From contig JAKBJA010000117.1 in assembly GCA_021836225.1 (NCBI GenBank), forward strand, positions 310,001 through 374,000: DNA of 64,000 nt, read 5' to 3'. Under the pieces are notes generated by a model. That model saw only the letters and a list, made by a program, of their open reading frames with translations. It was not told the DNA's origin and did no database searches. Position 1 is the stretch's first letter, and each line of letters opens with the position of its first letter. Source of the stretch: Pseudomonadota bacterium (GTDB lineage Bacteria > Pseudomonadota > Gammaproteobacteria > Burkholderiales > Thiobacillaceae). The position numbers were made by a program, and so were the translations under genes. This document shows, one piece after another, positions 30,469-42,675 of this stretch.

Positions 30469-32193
30469 GTGACCCACACCAAGAGAGACTATTCGGTGGA
30501 CCGGCGCTTGCTGGCGGTGTCGGGCGTTGCGTTGCTCGTCGGCGTCGTCAGCACGCTCGCTGCGGCGGCGCTGCTGGCGCTGATCCATTTTTTCACCAAC
30601 GTGTTTTTTTACCAGCGCCTGTCGTTGGCCGATGCCTCGCCCGCGCAGAATGCGCTGGGGATGGGGGTTATTCTCGTGCCGGCGATGGGGGGGATGCTGG
30701 TAGGCCTCATGGCGCGCTACGGCAGCGAAAAGATCCGGGGCCACGGTATTCCGGAAGCCATGGAATCCATTCTGTTCGGCAAGAGCCGGATGTCGGCGAG
30801 AGTGGCCATACTCAAACCGGTCTCGTCGGGAATCGCCATCGGCAGCGGCGGCCCGTTCGGAGCCGAGGGGCCGATCATCATGACAGGGGGGTCGCTGGGG
30901 TCTCTTCTCGCGCAATACCTGCATCTCACTGCCGCCGAACGCAAAACCCTGCTCGTCGCCGGCGCATGCGCAGGCATGACGGCCATCTTCGCCACGCCTG
31001 TCGCGGCGCTCCTTCTGGCTGTCGAGCTCTTGCTGTTCGAATTGCGCCCGCGCAGCTTGCTGCCGGTGGCACTTGCCTGCGCCGTGGCTGGTTTTATGCG
31101 TAAGCTCGTGTTTGAGCCGGGCCCGCTTTTCCCCTTGCACACCGAGCCTGTTACGACGGTCGCATTCGTCTCGTGCGTGATTGCGGGGCTATTGTGCGGC
31201 GCGCTGGCCGCATTGCTGACCCTGTCGCTCTACAAGGCCGAAGATTGTTTCCACGCGCTTCCCGTGCACTGGATGTGGTGGCCAGCGATCGGTGGTCTGA
31301 TCGTGGGGATGGGGGGCTATCTCGAACCCCGTGCGCTGGGCATGGGTTATGACGTCATCGGCGATATGCTCAACGGCCATTTGCTTGTCACAGCCGCCGT
31401 TGCATTGCTCACGGTGAAGGCAATCATCTGGGTCATTGCACTCGGCTCGGGCACCTCGGGCGGCGTGCTTGCGCCATTGCTGATGCTGGGCGCCGGCCTG
31501 GGTACCCTGCTGGCGCCCTTTCTGCCGGGCGGGTCGCCGAGCCTGTGGGCGCTGGTGTGCATGGCAGGCGTGTTGGGCAGCACGCTCGGCACGCCGCTCA
31601 CCGCCATCATGTTTGCATTCGGCCTCACACACGACAGCGAAGCGCTGTTGCCAGTGATGCTGACCACTGCCGTAGCCTACGGCTTGACCACGCTGACGAT
31701 GAGACGTTCGATCATGACCGAGAAGATCGCACGTCGGGGCCTGCACATCTTCCGCGAATACGGCGTCGATCCGCTGGAACGACAGCACGTGAGCGACCTG
31801 ATGAGCCCGGAGGCGATCGCCATTGACGGTGCCATGCCGGTAGCGGACGCCCTGTCACGCTACTGCGGCGACCACGAGCTGTATCGGGTCTATCCCGTGA
31901 CACGCGAAGGACGCGTGCTGGGGATGCTCGACTACCCAACGCTGCGCAAACATGAATGCTCCGCGGCACGGTGCATGGATGTGCTCAGCCCGCTTCATCC
32001 CGAACACGTACTTCTGCCCGGAGCGACCGCACGCCTTGCCGCAGGGCGCATGGCCCAGCTCGAAGTAGGATGTCTGCCGGTGGTCAAGGACCTGGCGAGC
32101 ATGCGTCTGGTCGGCACCGTGTCGCTCCAAGACCTGCTCAAGCCCAGTCGCGACCTGCTCGAGGAGGAGACGTTTCGCGAAAAACTACGTTGA
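30469..32193 (+). CDS. ClC-type chloride channel/antiporter with C-terminal CBS pair
   Basis: 574 residues from a GTG. The membrane part (~10-410) carries the ClC selectivity blocks GSGGPFGAEGPII (the gating Glu present) and GSGTSGGVLAP. The cytosolic C-terminus (~430-560) has two CBS-like units, VSDLMSPEAIAI and a second ending VGTVSLQDLLK. The function is anion or anion/proton exchange at the inner membrane; the ion (chloride, nitrate or fluoride) is not decidable. It ends the plus-strand set that starts with the DsrC-like gene, with a 120-base gap. Confidence 0.9.
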   Translation: MTHTKRDYSVDRRLLAVSGVALLVGVVSTLAAAALLALIHFFTNVFFYQRLSLADASPAQNALGMGVILVPAMGGMLVGLMARYGSEKIRGHGIPEAMESILFGKSRMSARVAILKPVSSGIAIGSGGPFGAEGPIIMTGGSLGSLLAQYLHLTAAERKTLLVAGACAGMTAIFATPVAALLLAVELLLFELRPRSLLPVALACAVAGFMRKLVFEPGPLFPLHTEPVTTVAFVSCVIAGLLCGALAALLTLSLYKAEDCFHALPVHWMWWPAIGGLIVGMGGYLEPRALGMGYDVIGDMLNGHLLVTAAVALLTVKAIIWVIALGSGTSGGVLAPLLMLGAGLGTLLAPFLPGGSPSLWALVCMAGVLGSTLGTPLTAIMFAFGLTHDSEALLPVMLTTAVAYGLTTLTMRRSIMTEKIARRGLHIFREYGVDPLERQHVSDLMSPEAIAIDGAMPVADALSRYCGDHELYRVYPVTREGRVLGMLDYPTLRKHECSAARCMDVLSPLHPEHVLLPGATARLAAGRMAQLEVGCLPVVKDLASMRLVGTVSLQDLLKPSRDLLEEETFREKLR

Positions 32194-32287
32194 GCAGCAT
32201 TCGCTACCCAGGTGTGAGGCCGCAGGCAACAAAGCCATGCCCCGTCCCTGCCGGTTTGGCGGTCAAGGTGCGCGTCCTGGCGCGAGC

Positions 32288-32845
32288 CTAGCGGCCAAGA
32301 TCTTCCAGCAGGTTCGACAGATCGTCGGCGTGTTCCTCTTCCATTGCCAGGATGGTTTCCAGCATGCGGCGCGTGGTGGTGTCCTTGTCGCCGATATAAC
32401 GGATCATTTCTCCGTAGCTCTCGATCGCGATGCGCTCGGCCACCAGGTCTTCCTTGATCATGTCGAGGAGTGAATCACCCTCGACGTATTCGGCGTGCGA
32501 GCGCATCGCCAGACCTTCCGGGTTGAAGTCGGGTTCACCTTTCAGTTGCACGATACGGGTGGCGATCTGGTCGGCGTGGCCTTGTTCTTCGGTGGCATGC
32601 TGCAGGAACTCCTGCGCCACCGCGTCGGCGTTGATGCCGCTGGCCATGAAGAAATGCCGCTTGTAGCGCAGGATGCAGACCAGTTCGGTGGCCAGCGCTT
32701 CGTTCAGCAGCTTGACGACGGTGGCGCGATCAGCCTGGTAGCCATCGGTGACGGCGCCGTTCTCGATGTGCTTGCGGGCACGGGCGCGCAGAGTCTTGAT
32801 GTCGGTGAGGAAGGGCTGCTTGCTTGCAGGTGCGGCTTTGGCCAT
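32288..32845 (-). CDS. Ferritin-like diiron protein (bacterioferritin-type)
   Basis: 185 residues, all helical. The ferritin-type ligands appear as ALATELVCILRYKRH, HATEEQGHADQIATRI, a third helix with AERIAIESYGEMI, and METILAMEEEHADDL near the C-terminus. It has an extra N-terminal region. It could store or oxidise iron and lower peroxide stress; katG and a ZIP transporter are near. Start supported by GGAG ahead of the ATG. Confidence 0.85.
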   Translation of the reverse strand: MAKAAPASKQPFLTDIKTLRARARKHIENGAVTDGYQADRATVVKLLNEALATELVCILRYKRHFFMASGINADAVAQEFLQHATEEQGHADQIATRIVQLKGEPDFNPEGLAMRSHAEYVEGDSLLDMIKEDLVAERIAIESYGEMIRYIGDKDTTTRRMLETILAMEEEHADDLSNLLEDLGR

Positions 32846-32869
32846 GTCGATCTCCTTTCGGTTTGAGGG

Positions 32870-33787
32870 TTATCCCAGTGCAGTGTCCAGCAACATCATG
32901 ACGACAAAACCGCCGATAAGGCCCAGTGTGGCAGCTTGTTCGTGTCCTTTGCGATGGGTTTCGGGAATAATTTCGTGCGACACCACCCAGAGCATCGCGC
33001 CGGCGGCAAAGCCGAGGCCGGCCGGGTAGAGCGGGGCAAAGCCCGTCGTCAGCGCGACGCTGACGACGGCGCCGAACGGCTCGGCCAGTCCCGACAGCGC
33101 GCCTGCCGCGGCGGCTCGCCAGGGGGTGTAGGCCACGGTGCGCAGCGCGACTGCCACCACCAGACCTTCGGGGATGTCCTGGATGGCGATGGCTGCGGCG
33201 AGCGGAATGCCCACCGACGTGTCGCCGCTGGAAAAACCGACGCCGATCGCCATGCCCTCGGGGAAGTTGTGCAGGCAGATGGCAAACACCATCAGCCACA
33301 CGCTGCGCAGGTGCAGCCAGTCGGGACCGTGGCGGCCGGCGTTCCGGTGCTCATGCGGCACCATCTTGTCGGCCAGCAGCAGGAACAGGGCGCCGAGAAT
33401 CAGCCCGGCGGCTACCAGCGATGCACCTGCCGGCCTGCTGCCGAAAATGTGGGCACCCGCTGCAACACCCGGAATCACCAGTGAGAAACACGAGGCGGCG
33501 GCCATCACGCCCGCGCCGAATCCGAGCATGATGTCTTCCCAGCGCGGCGAGATGTGGCGGACAAACAGGGCGGGCAGTGCACCTATGGCAGTAGCCAGTG
33601 CCGCCACCCCCGAGCCTGCCAGCGCTTGTCCCATCGGTGTGTCGAGGCGCGTGCCGCCCTGGGCCAGTGCAAGCCAGATTATCCCGGCAAGCAGAACGGC
33701 CAACAGGGTGGCACTGCCCCGCTTCGCTGCGTGGGCATAGCGCGGGTCGTGGAATAAATCCTGCAGGGTGCGAGCGCCGGTGTGCAT
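32870..33787 (-). CDS. ZIP-family divalent metal transporter
   Basis: 305 residues with eight hydrophobic segments. The metal-site motifs HNFPEGMAIG (~172) and QDIPEGLVVAV (~207) are typical of ZIP carriers of zinc, iron or similar ions. It lies between the ferritin-like gene and katG on the same strand, so a metal or oxidative stress role is likely; specificity is unknown. Confidence 0.88.
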   Translation of the reverse strand: MHTGARTLQDLFHDPRYAHAAKRGSATLLAVLLAGIIWLALAQGGTRLDTPMGQALAGSGVAALATAIGALPALFVRHISPRWEDIMLGFGAGVMAAASCFSLVIPGVAAGAHIFGSRPAGASLVAAGLILGALFLLLADKMVPHEHRNAGRHGPDWLHLRSVWLMVFAICLHNFPEGMAIGVGFSSGDTSVGIPLAAAIAIQDIPEGLVVAVALRTVAYTPWRAAAAGALSGLAEPFGAVVSVALTTGFAPLYPAGLGFAAGAMLWVVSHEIIPETHRKGHEQAATLGLIGGFVVMMLLDTALG

Positions 33788-33818
33788 GGATTTACTTTAG
33801 CAATCCCTGGCAGTTATT

Positions 33819-33847
33819 CGTTGTCGGCGGCCACGCTGCCGACAACG
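33819..33847 (-). terminator. Hairpin between katG and the ZIP gene
   Basis: Perfect 10-base stem CGTTGTCGGC (33819-33828) and GCCGACAACG (33838-33847). There is no T-run after it, so a terminator role is possible but not sure. Confidence 0.4.
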
Positions 33848-33854
33848 AGGCCCA

Positions 33855-33980
33855 TCATGGCCGGGGGGCGTGCGCCATCGCGCCGCGCAACGGATGGGCT
33901 GGAGCGGGGCGGACCGGAGTGCTGGCATTGCGGTCGCGGCGGGTTTCGTCGTCGGGATTCGACAGGCTCATCGCAATCAT
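33855..33980 (-). CDS. Possible 41-residue peptide, uncharacterised
   Basis: A short frame starting MIAMSLSNPDDET with an AAGGA ribosome site six bases ahead of the ATG. The product is rich in Pro, Arg and Ala and has no recognisable domain. Part of the start is written by the common GAGCCTGTCGAAT motif, which argues for caution. It could equally be non-coding 290-base spacer between katG and the ZIP gene. Confidence 0.25.
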   Translation of the reverse strand: MIAMSLSNPDDETRRDRNASTPVRPAPAHPLRGAMAHAPRP

Positions 33981-34077
33981 GATTCTTTCCTTTAACAGTG
34001 GGCGGGCGATCAATGCCGTCACCCATTCCAGCGCGCCGGCGAGGCGGTCACGAGGCGGCTGCGTTCGTCCGTGATCG

Positions 34078-36376
<2,299 letters not shown>

Positions 36377-37282
36377 ATGACCCTGCAAGAGCTGAAATAC
36401 CTGGTGGCGCTGGCCGATCATGGCCATTTCGGCCGCGCGGCCGAGGCCTGCTTCATCACGCAGTCGACGCTGTCGACGCAGATCAAGAAGCTGGAGGACT
36501 TTCTCGGCGTGACGCTGTTCGACCGCAGCCTCAAGCGCGTCACCCCCACGCCGATCGGCCGTGAAATCCTGCAGGCGGCGCGCAACATCGTCGAGGAATC
36601 CGATCGCATCCGCGAACTCGCCAGGCACGCGCAGGATCCGATGGCGCGCACCCTTCATCTTGGCGTCATCCCCACGCTGGGGCCGTATTACCTGCCGCAC
36701 GCGCTGACGCTGGTGCACAGGAAGCATCCCGATCTGCGCCTGCTATTGCGTGAGGAAATGACGCCGCAAATTCTGGAGCATCTGGTCGACGGAAAACTGG
36801 ATGCGGGCCTGCTGGCGCTTCCCGTGACCGACGACAACCTGCGCGTCGAACCGCTGTTTTACGAGCCGTTTTATGCAGCCCTGCCGGCAGGACATGCGCT
36901 CGCCAAGCGCGATGTGCTGAAGGTGTCCGACATCATCAACGAGAAGCTGCTGCTGCTGGATGAGGGCCATTGCCTGCGCGACCAGGCGCTCGATGTCTGC
37001 GGCACCGGATCGCGCGGCCGCGAGGAAGTGCGTGCCACCAGCCTGGAAACCCTGCGCCAGATGGTCGGCATGGGGCTGGGCCTGACCTTGCTGCCGGCGT
37101 TGGCAGTCGATGCCGGCGCGCGTCAAACCAGGAAAGCCGTGGAAATCCGGCCGTTCAAGTCGCCGCCGCCTGGCCGTACCATCGGTCTCGTCTGGCGTAA
37201 GCGTGCGCCGTTTCCTGAAACCTTCGAGCGCCTCGCTGCCACGCTCAAGGCCACATTACCCGCCGAAGTGGAGCCTGTCTGA
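36377..37282 (+). CDS. oxyR: Hydrogen peroxide sensor OxyR (LysR family)
   Basis: 301 residues. The helix-turn-helix is followed by the redox core: GHCLRDQALDVCG holds the two Cys nine residues apart that form the regulatory disulfide in OxyR. The start MTLQELKYLVAL aligns with the family; a GTG six bases upstream is possible. Divergent katG is the natural target. It overlaps the next gene by one base. Confidence 0.95.
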   Translation: MTLQELKYLVALADHGHFGRAAEACFITQSTLSTQIKKLEDFLGVTLFDRSLKRVTPTPIGREILQAARNIVEESDRIRELARHAQDPMARTLHLGVIPTLGPYYLPHALTLVHRKHPDLRLLLREEMTPQILEHLVDGKLDAGLLALPVTDDNLRVEPLFYEPFYAALPAGHALAKRDVLKVSDIINEKLLLLDEGHCLRDQALDVCGTGSRGREEVRATSLETLRQMVGMGLGLTLLPALAVDAGARQTRKAVEIRPFKSPPPGRTIGLVWRKRAPFPETFERLAATLKATLPAEVEPV

Positions 37283-37656
37283 TGTCCGACCTCAACGACC
37301 CGCGTGTCTTTTTTGCTGCCGAACGCACGCTGATGGCGTGGAATCGCACCGGCCTCACCCTGATGGCGTTCGGCTTCGTGCTCGAACGCTTCGGCCTGTT
37401 TCTGCACGTGCTGCGTCAGGACACGGGGCATGCGGAGCACGTCGGCCGCGACCTGTCGTTCTGGATCGGTATCGCGTTCATCATGCTGGCCTTGTGGGTC
37501 ATCGGATTTTCAATCGTGCAGTTCCGGCGCGTGCTGCGAACGCTGAAGCCGATTGAAATTCCCGCGCGTTACTGCACCTGGTCGGGCATCGCGATGAACC
37601 TGTCGGTGGTGGTGCTCGGTTTCGCGCTGCTGGCCTACCTGTTTTCCGAACTCTGA
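37282..37656 (+). CDS. DUF202 (YidH-like) membrane protein
   Basis: 124 residues with three hydrophobic segments and the N-terminal AERTLMAWNRTGL signature of DUF202. Function unknown. The ATG overlaps the oxyR stop (TGATG), so it is coupled to oxyR. Confidence 0.85.
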   Translation: MSDLNDPRVFFAAERTLMAWNRTGLTLMAFGFVLERFGLFLHVLRQDTGHAEHVGRDLSFWIGIAFIMLALWVIGFSIVQFRRVLRTLKPIEIPARYCTWSGIAMNLSVVVLGFALLAYLFSEL

Positions 37657-37680
37657 TCCCGCAGCGCCAGCCGCGCGGCT

Positions 37681-38616
37681 TCAGGACGGAGCAATGGCCG
37701 GCCGGATGCCGGGCAGCCGGGCAAAGCTGTCGCGCTTCACGGTTTCGATGAAGTCGGCCACGTAGGCGCGCGCGGCATCGGTTTCGCGCACTGCGGCATA
37801 CAGTTCGGCCCACAGCCCGTGTTTGCCGATGCTGCGTGCGACGACGTAGCCGCGTTCGAGATAGGGGGCGACCGCCCACGCGGGCAACGCGGCCAGCCCG
37901 CGACGGCTGGCGACGAGTTGCAGGATGGCAACCGTCAATTGCGCTTCGCGGCGCACCGGCCTGATCCCGGCCGGGGCGAGCACGCGGCGGATCAGGTCGA
38001 GGCGGTCTTCCGGCACCGGGTAGGTGATCAGCGTGTGCTCGGCAAAGTCGGCCGGGAGCAGCCATTTCTTGGCGGCGAGCGGATGGCCCGGCGGCAGCAG
38101 GGCCAGCATCTCGAAGCCGAACAGCGGCGCATACACGATGCCCGCGCGCGGCGCAGCCTCGGAGGTGATGACGAGGTCGGCACGCGCATCCAGCAGCAGG
38201 CCCACCGGGTCGGCGTGGAACCCGCCCAGCAGGTCGAGTTCCACCCCAGGCCACACGTCGCGGTAACAGTCCATCGCCGGCATCAGCCAGTCGTAGCAGG
38301 TGTGGCATTCCACCGCGATGCGCAACTCGCCGGCGTCACCGTCCTTCAGCTTGGCCAGATCACGCAGTGCGGCATCCACCTGCGGCAATGCGGCGTGCGC
38401 CAGCGCCAGCAGGCGCCTGCCGCCTGCAGTGAGCTGCAGCGGGCGCGCAGTGCGCTCGACCAGCGGCAACCCCAACGCGTCCTCCAGCGCTTTCAACTGA
38501 TGCGACACCGCCGACTGCGTGAGATGCAGGCGTTCGGCGGCGGCGGTCAGCCCGCCCGCTTCCGTCACGGCCTGCAGCAGCCGCAGGTGGCGCAGTTCAA
38601 CATGAGAAATGTTCAT
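37681..38616 (-). CDS. metR: LysR-type regulator of methionine biosynthesis
   Basis: 311 residues with a LysR winged helix (AAERLHLTQSAVSHQLKALE) and an effector domain beginning ELRIAVECHTCYDWLMPAM, wording typical of MetR. It is divergent from metE, and two MetR-like boxes lie at its own start. MetR responds to homocysteine and activates metE in enteric bacteria; here that role is inferred. Confidence 0.92.
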   Translation of the reverse strand: MNISHVELRHLRLLQAVTEAGGLTAAAERLHLTQSAVSHQLKALEDALGLPLVERTARPLQLTAGGRRLLALAHAALPQVDAALRDLAKLKDGDAGELRIAVECHTCYDWLMPAMDCYRDVWPGVELDLLGGFHADPVGLLLDARADLVITSEAAPRAGIVYAPLFGFEMLALLPPGHPLAAKKWLLPADFAEHTLITYPVPEDRLDLIRRVLAPAGIRPVRREAQLTVAILQLVASRRGLAALPAWAVAPYLERGYVVARSIGKHGLWAELYAAVRETDAARAYVADFIETVKRDSFARLPGIRPAIAPS

Positions 38617-38637
38617 TAAATAAATGAGAAATATTCG
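38603..38637. promoter_or_regulatory. Two MetR-like binding boxes
   Basis: TGAGAAATGTTCA (38603-38615) and TGAGAAATATTCG (38625-38637) repeat with 22-base spacing, two helical turns. They match the TGAA-N5-TTCA form of known MetR sites. The first touches the metR start codon, so autoregulation is likely along with control of metE. Confidence 0.6.
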
Positions 38638-38696
38638 TTTGTTTCATGTTATCCGCATCGGCATCATGGCGTCCATCATTCATTGGGAGCACGCAC

Positions 38697-40976
38697 ATGG
38701 CACTGGCACACGTATTGGGCGTTCCGCGCATCGGCCCGAACCGCGAACTGAAATTTGCGCAGGAGGCCTACTGGCGCGGCGAAGTCGACGAGACCGCGTT
38801 GAAGGCCGTGGCCAGCGGCATTCGCCAGGCCAGCTGGCGGCGGCAGCATGCGGCCGGGCTCGATTTCGTGACGGTGGGGGATTTCGCGTTCTACGACCAG
38901 ATGCTGAACCACGTCGTGCTGCTGGGCTGCGTGCCTGAACGCTTCGGCTTTGGCGCGGCGATCGGCCTGCCGGAATATTTCCAGCTGGCGCGCGGCAACG
39001 ACGCGTGCCATGCGATGGAAATGACCAAGTGGTTCGATACCAACTACCACTACCTGGTGCCCGAATTCAAACCGGACACGCAATTCTCGCTCGGCACGGA
39101 CTGGCTGTTCGACGAAGTGGCCGAGGCCCAGACGGCCGGTTTCGAGGCCAAGCCGGTGCTGATCGGTCCGCTCACCTTCCTCTGGCTGGGCAAGGAAAAA
39201 GCGGCGGGCTTCGACCGCCTCGACCTGCTCGAGCGAGTGCTGCCGGTCTATGCGCAGATTCTGGGGCGCCTGAAAGCGCAGGGGGTGCAATGGGTGCAGG
39301 TCGACGAGCCGATTCTCGCACTCGACCTGCCCGCCGCGTGGCGGTCCGCCTTCGAGCGCGCCTACCACCACCTGAATACGGCGGGCATGAAGCTCCTGCT
39401 CGCCAGCTATTTCGGGCCGTTGCGCGAGAATTTGCTGGTGGCGCTGAAACTGCCGGTGGCCGGGGTGCACGTCGATTGCGTGCGCGGCGGCGACGAACTC
39501 GCCCAGGTGATCGACTGGCTGCCCGCCACCAAGGTGCTGTCGGCGGGCGTGATCGACGGCCGCAACATCTGGAAGACCGATCTGAATGCGGTATTCGAGC
39601 GCTTCGAAGGTCTGCACATGCGGCTGGCCGACCGGCTGTGGTTCGCCCCCTCGTGCTCGTTGCTGCATGTGCCGGTCAGCCTGGCGGGTGAAAACCGGTT
39701 CGATGCCGAACTTCAAAGCTGGCTGGCGTTTGCCGACGAGAAAATCGCCGCGCTGGCCACGCTCAAGACCACATTCAATGCGGGCCGTCAGGCAGCGGCA
39801 GCGGCACTGTCCGACACTGTCCGGGCGCTGGTATCCCGCAGCGTCTCGCCCCGCGTGCATGACACCGCGGTCGGTGCGCGGCTGGCGACCCCCACGTCCG
39901 TGCACGATGCACGCAACCACCCGTTCATGGTCCGCCAGGCAGTGCAGCGTGAACGTTTCAGGCTGCCGGCCTTTCCCACCACGACCATCGGTTCGTTCCC
40001 GCAGACCTCGGACATCCGCAGTGCCCGTGCCCGTTTCCGGAAGGGCGAGCTCAGCGAGGCCGATTACACCGCCGCCATGCAGCGCGAGATCGGCCATGCC
40101 GTCGAAAAACAGGAAGCGTTGGGACTCGACGTCCTGGTGCACGGCGAAGCCGAGCGCAACGACATGGTCGAATACTTCGGCGAACAGCTGGCCGGTTTTG
40201 CGTTTTCGCAGAACGGCTGGGTGCAGTCCTACGGCAGCCGCTGCGTAAAGCCGCCTATCATCTACGGCGACGTCTCGCGTCCGCTGCCGATGACGGTGGG
40301 CTGGACGCGCTACGCGCAATCGCTGACCCGTAAACCGATGAAGGGCATGCTGACCGGTCCGGTGACGATGCTGCAATGGTCGTTCGTGCGCGACGACCAG
40401 CCACGCTCGGCCACGGCCCTGCAGATCGCCCTGGCGATCCGCGACGAAGTGGTCGATCTTGAGGCGGCCGGCATTGGCATCATCCAGATTGACGAGCCGG
40501 CCTACCGCGAAGGCCTGCCGCTCAGGAAAACCGACTGGCCGGCCTATCTCGACTGGGCGAGCCGCGCATTCCGCATCAGCGCATCGGGGGTGAACGACGC
40601 AACGCAAATCCACACTCACATGTGCTATTCGGAGTTCAACGACATCCTGCCCGCGATTGCCGCCATGGATGCCGATGTCATCACCATCGAGACCAGCCGC
40701 TCGGACATGGAGCTGTTGCGCGGCTTCGGCGATTTCAGCTATCCCAATGAAATCGGTCCTGGCGTGTATGACATCCACAGTCCGCGCATTCCCGATACGG
40801 CGGATATGGCGCGTCTTCTGGAAAAAGCCGCGCAGGTGATCGCGCCCGATCATCTCTGGGTCAACCCCGACTGCGGGCTGAAAACGCGCGGCTGGGCAGA
40901 GACTGAAACGGCGCTCGCCAACATGGTGGCGGCGGCCCGCCGCATGCGGCAGGCGATGCGGGTCGCCAGCCGGTAG
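38697..40976 (+). CDS. metE: Cobalamin-independent methionine synthase
   Basis: 759 residues, the normal length. Two MetE domains are present; the catalytic zinc ligands are in HTHMCYSEF (~640) and [11 protein letters not shown] (~725). It transfers the methyl group from methyltetrahydropteroyl-polyglutamate to homocysteine. The ATG at 38697 gives [18 protein letters not shown]; 17 upstream codons are open but lack the family start. A strong terminator follows. Confidence 0.97.
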   Translation: MALAHVLGVPRIGPNRELKFAQEAYWRGEVDETALKAVASGIRQASWRRQHAAGLDFVTVGDFAFYDQMLNHVVLLGCVPERFGFGAAIGLPEYFQLARGNDACHAMEMTKWFDTNYHYLVPEFKPDTQFSLGTDWLFDEVAEAQTAGFEAKPVLIGPLTFLWLGKEKAAGFDRLDLLERVLPVYAQILGRLKAQGVQWVQVDEPILALDLPAAWRSAFERAYHHLNTAGMKLLLASYFGPLRENLLVALKLPVAGVHVDCVRGGDELAQVIDWLPATKVLSAGVIDGRNIWKTDLNAVFERFEGLHMRLADRLWFAPSCSLLHVPVSLAGENRFDAELQSWLAFADEKIAALATLKTTFNAGRQAAAAALSDTVRALVSRSVSPRVHDTAVGARLATPTSVHDARNHPFMVRQAVQRERFRLPAFPTTTIGSFPQTSDIRSARARFRKGELSEADYTAAMQREIGHAVEKQEALGLDVLVHGEAERNDMVEYFGEQLAGFAFSQNGWVQSYGSRCVKPPIIYGDVSRPLPMTVGWTRYAQSLTRKPMKGMLTGPVTMLQWSFVRDDQPRSATALQIALAIRDEVVDLEAAGIGIIQIDEPAYREGLPLRKTDWPAYLDWASRAFRISASGVNDATQIHTHMCYSEFNDILPAIAAMDADVITIETSRSDMELLRGFGDFSYPNEIGPGVYDIHSPRIPDTADMARLLEKAAQVIAPDHLWVNPDCGLKTRGWAETETALANMVAAARRMRQAMRVASR

Positions 40977-41003
40977 CGGCCTGCGCTGGCGCACACCGCC
41001 ATG

Positions 41004-41038
41004 AAAAAGCCCCGCAGGCGAGGCCAGCGGGGCTTTGT
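41004..41038. terminator. Bidirectional terminator between metE and the PhoX gene
   Basis: A perfect 10-base stem AAAGCCCCGC (41006-41015) and GCGGGGCTTT (41027-41036), with A-run before and T-run after, so it can work for both convergent genes. Confidence 0.85.
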
Positions 41039-41090
41039 CTGCCGTCGAACCGCCGACGGCGAACTGAGCGGACGCTCAGAAACGGATCAA

Positions 41091-42464
41091 TCAGTCATTG
41101 TCGCGACCATGGTGGCCATCGTGATCCTGTTCTTCCTTCTGGCACGGCGCGGTGATCATGATGGTGCGATCAACCTTGCTGTCGGGATGCTGCACGTTGA
41201 TATAGGCGACATTCGGCTTGAACTTGTCGAAGTACAGGCCGGTGCTTTCCGCGCCGACGGTCGACAGGCTTGCCCACTTGCCGATGGCCTCGGCCACGCC
41301 GTCGTTGTTCTCGTCCTTGGCAAACCAGACGTCCTCGATGCCGCCCGGCTGGTCTTCGACGATGTAGATGTTGCCGTCGGCGTCGATCGCCAGGTTATCC
41401 GGGTTGGTGAAGGCGCTGCCGGCAGGCTGCTTGGTGGCCATGTCCAGCGTGTCGCGGCTGGCGAACAGCTTGACCGTGTCGCTGGACAGGTCGATCGAGA
41501 ACACCTTGTGGTTGGTGGTGGTGGCCACGAACAGCATCTGCTTGTGGTTCTTCAGGGTCTTGATTTCCAGATCTTCCGGGCGGTCGAAACCGGTGCCCAG
41601 GAAGGCCGGCAGCTTCGGCGTGGCACGGCCGTCGATCGCAGTCAGGCCGTTGGGATCGGTCACGACCACGGCGCCCGGCAGGGCAACGCCGTTGTTGTCG
41701 GTCAGCGGAATCCAGGTGGCGGCACCGGTGGCTTCCTTGACCGTGCCGTCGCCCACGCGCAGCACGAAAGTCTGGCCGGCGGCGAAGAAGTCGTCGCCGT
41801 TGTCGGCATGCGGGTTGGCCGAGGTGAACTTGAAGATGTGGCTGCCGTTGCGCTCGTCGATGAAGTACAGGTTGTTCTTCTTGTCGAACGCCAGGCCTTC
41901 GTGCGACACGCGCGGCAGGATGTCGCGGTGCTTGATCACGATATCGGCGGGCTCGGCCAGCGGGTTGACCACTTCGAACAGGCGGCCGTACAGGCTGGTC
42001 GGGCCGGCCGGATCGCTCCACGACTCTTCGGCGGTAAGGAAAGTGCCCCACGGAGTCCAGCGGGAGGCATCGAACGACTTGTGGCTGTCCAGCGCGGGGG
42101 CGGCAGACGGGCTGTGCCAGATGGTGGTGGTTTGCATGGTGCGCAGGTCGGTGCGCTGGATGCCGGCCTGGCTGGTTTCGAACACGGTGAACAGGAAGCG
42201 GCCGGCGTCGGGGCCGTTCTCGTTCACGGTGTGCATGTCGTAGTTGCCGCTGTCGAAGCGGTTGGCTTGGGTGGCATCGCGGGCGACGATGGTCATCTGG
42301 CTGAAGCGCGGCGAAGACAGCTTGTAGGGGGCGGACTCGGGCAGTGTGCCAGCGCCGGCATCGCCGGTCATGGGCGTGAAGTGGTCGAACGACGTGCTGC
42401 CGGCGAAGGCCGACGAACCGGCCAGAACCAGGCCGATTGCGAGCGAGAGTTTCTTGAGTGTCAT
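41091..42464 (-). CDS. PhoX-like (DUF839) secreted phosphatase
   Basis: 457 residues. A Sec signal peptide (MTLKKLSLAIGLVLAGSSAFA) leads into a beta-propeller with DUF839 wording: PWGTFLTAEESW, SHEGLAFDKKNNLYFIDE, FDRPEDLEI and NPDNLAIDADGNIYIVED. PhoX enzymes use calcium and iron. Most exported PhoX carry a Tat signal; no twin arginine is seen here. The C-terminus is His/Asp-rich. Activity and substrate are inferred from the family. Confidence 0.8.
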   Translation of the reverse strand: MTLKKLSLAIGLVLAGSSAFAGSTSFDHFTPMTGDAGAGTLPESAPYKLSSPRFSQMTIVARDATQANRFDSGNYDMHTVNENGPDAGRFLFTVFETSQAGIQRTDLRTMQTTTIWHSPSAAPALDSHKSFDASRWTPWGTFLTAEESWSDPAGPTSLYGRLFEVVNPLAEPADIVIKHRDILPRVSHEGLAFDKKNNLYFIDERNGSHIFKFTSANPHADNGDDFFAAGQTFVLRVGDGTVKEATGAATWIPLTDNNGVALPGAVVVTDPNGLTAIDGRATPKLPAFLGTGFDRPEDLEIKTLKNHKQMLFVATTTNHKVFSIDLSSDTVKLFASRDTLDMATKQPAGSAFTNPDNLAIDADGNIYIVEDQPGGIEDVWFAKDENNDGVAEAIGKWASLSTVGAESTGLYFDKFKPNVAYINVQHPDSKVDRTIMITAPCQKEEQDHDGHHGRDND

Positions 42465-42675
42465 GATGGGGTTCCCTTGATCGTAAGTGAAAGTCGTACC
42501 GACCTTCTTGTATCGATGCGGGGCCTAGGGGACTGATGAGGGCCCCCCATGCCGTACATCATCGGAATCGGTACGCGGCGCATCCTATCGGGCCGACATG
42601 TCATGCGTATTTCAGCCGGACCGATACACGTGATGCCTCCGGCTTATACGAGGGAACCGGATTGCGCGGCGCGGG
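42465..42675. other. Spacer between PhoX-like gene and sensor kinase
   Basis: A 211-base gap without a recognisable gene; it holds the PhoX gene leader. Confidence 0.4.

Noticed and set aside
38676..40994. 772-codon minus-strand frame opposite metE
   Set aside because: It covers the whole metE gene, has no family wording, and metE is certain.
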